NCBI RefSeq assembly: GCF_964204645.1
Contig: NC_134028.1
Coordinates: 25,394,153 to 25,458,152, forward strand
Direction of reading: 5' to 3'
DNA: 64,000 bases
From: Tubulanus polymorphus
Lineage: Eukaryota; Nemertea; Palaeonemertea; Tubulaniformes; Tubulanidae
Each line of letters begins with the position of its first letter. Position 1 is the stretch's first letter. Below, piece by piece: positions 63,616-64,000 of the stretch. A program made the translations under genes and the position numbers. A model generated the notes under the pieces. That model was not told the DNA's origin. It saw only the letters and a program-made list of their open reading frames with translations, and did no database searches.

Positions 63616-63765
63616 CTGTTACAAAAACAAAGAAAATTATCATCAATCATAACATGGTATTTTCAGCCAGTTTTGTAGACATCACATGGTATGCTAGGGA
63701 CGCTCATGAAGTACCGTATGTACACGAAATTGTGCTGATTATCTCCTTCATCTCCTCACCCCCAT

Positions 63766-64000
63766 TCGCAAACTCACATTTTCCCTGATTTTTCCATGTT
63801 ATAACACAAAATTCTCTGAGTGAATCGGAGGAATTTTTTGGTTTTCGAATGATACAATTCATTCATTTTAATGAATTCAATATTGATAGAGAAATGCGCG
63901 GTCAACCACATCCAAATTCCCTGAGTTTTCCAGCGTTATTTTTTTTGCAAAATTTGTCAAAGTCTCTGAATATATTTCTGAGATTTTTCAAGATTTCCAG
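63766..64000 (-). repeat. dispersed 'ACCTGGAA'-family repeat, inverted
   Basis: The - strand order matches 38047-38446: 'ctgggaaaactcagggaattt', 'ttcattaaaatgaatgaattg', 'tcactcagagaattttgtg', 'aaaatcagggaaaatgtgag'. Continues to the window edge. Confidence 0.55.

Overview
This is an invertebrate animal nuclear genome window, most likely from a marine lophotrochozoan or similar lineage; I cannot place it more closely. The evidence is many small coding exons with GT/AG borders, clear animal orthologues (PCNA, MICU1, CDS-type phosphatidate cytidylyltransferase, an Ikaros/Hunchback-type zinc finger factor), and about half the window made of short non-coding repeats and MITE-like elements. Nothing looks prokaryotic, and I see no CRISPR array, operon or complete autonomous transposon. 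|| Layout. 1-19 kb is almost gene-free and repeat-rich. It has one weak candidate terminal exon near 4.4 kb, a Penelope-like GIY-YIG fragment near 14 kb and possible non-coding exons. 19.13-20.55 kb is the long GC-rich terminal coding exon of an Ikaros/Hunchback-family factor (+), followed by a possible long 3' UTR. 27.7-37.3 kb is intergenic repeat territory. 37.8-42.9 kb is MICU1 (-, 11 coding exons, 510 aa). 43.95-46.83 kb is PCNA (-, 6 exons, 260 aa). 51.58-59.37 kb is CDS (-, 11 exons, 457 aa). A head-to-head pair shares the 465-bp interval 59370-59834: CDS leftwards, and an unrecognised 180-aa, 5-exon gene rightwards to 61248. The last two exons of another unrecognised gene (-) lie at 63051-63615 and run off the right edge. 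|| I joined exons by hand at splice sites where the reading phase closes and the protein matches family knowledge. The MICU1, PCNA and CDS models have no internal stop or phase conflict. Functionally they are unrelated housekeeping genes (mitochondrial Ca2+ gating, replication clamp, CDP-diacylglycerol synthesis); three in a row share one strand. || The most unusual points are a 53-bp fragment of CDS exon 4 trapped between perfect 49-bp direct repeats in CDS intron 2, a 62-bp tandem duplication that copies the exon 7 splice donor of CDS, a SINE with perfect 10-bp target duplication ending 25 bp from a MICU1 splice site, a TTAA-flanked MITE family with internal near-palindromes, a 66-bp-arm hairpin at 22.4 kb and a 60-bp satellite grown from part of a dispersed element. 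I found no convincing new multi-gene system.
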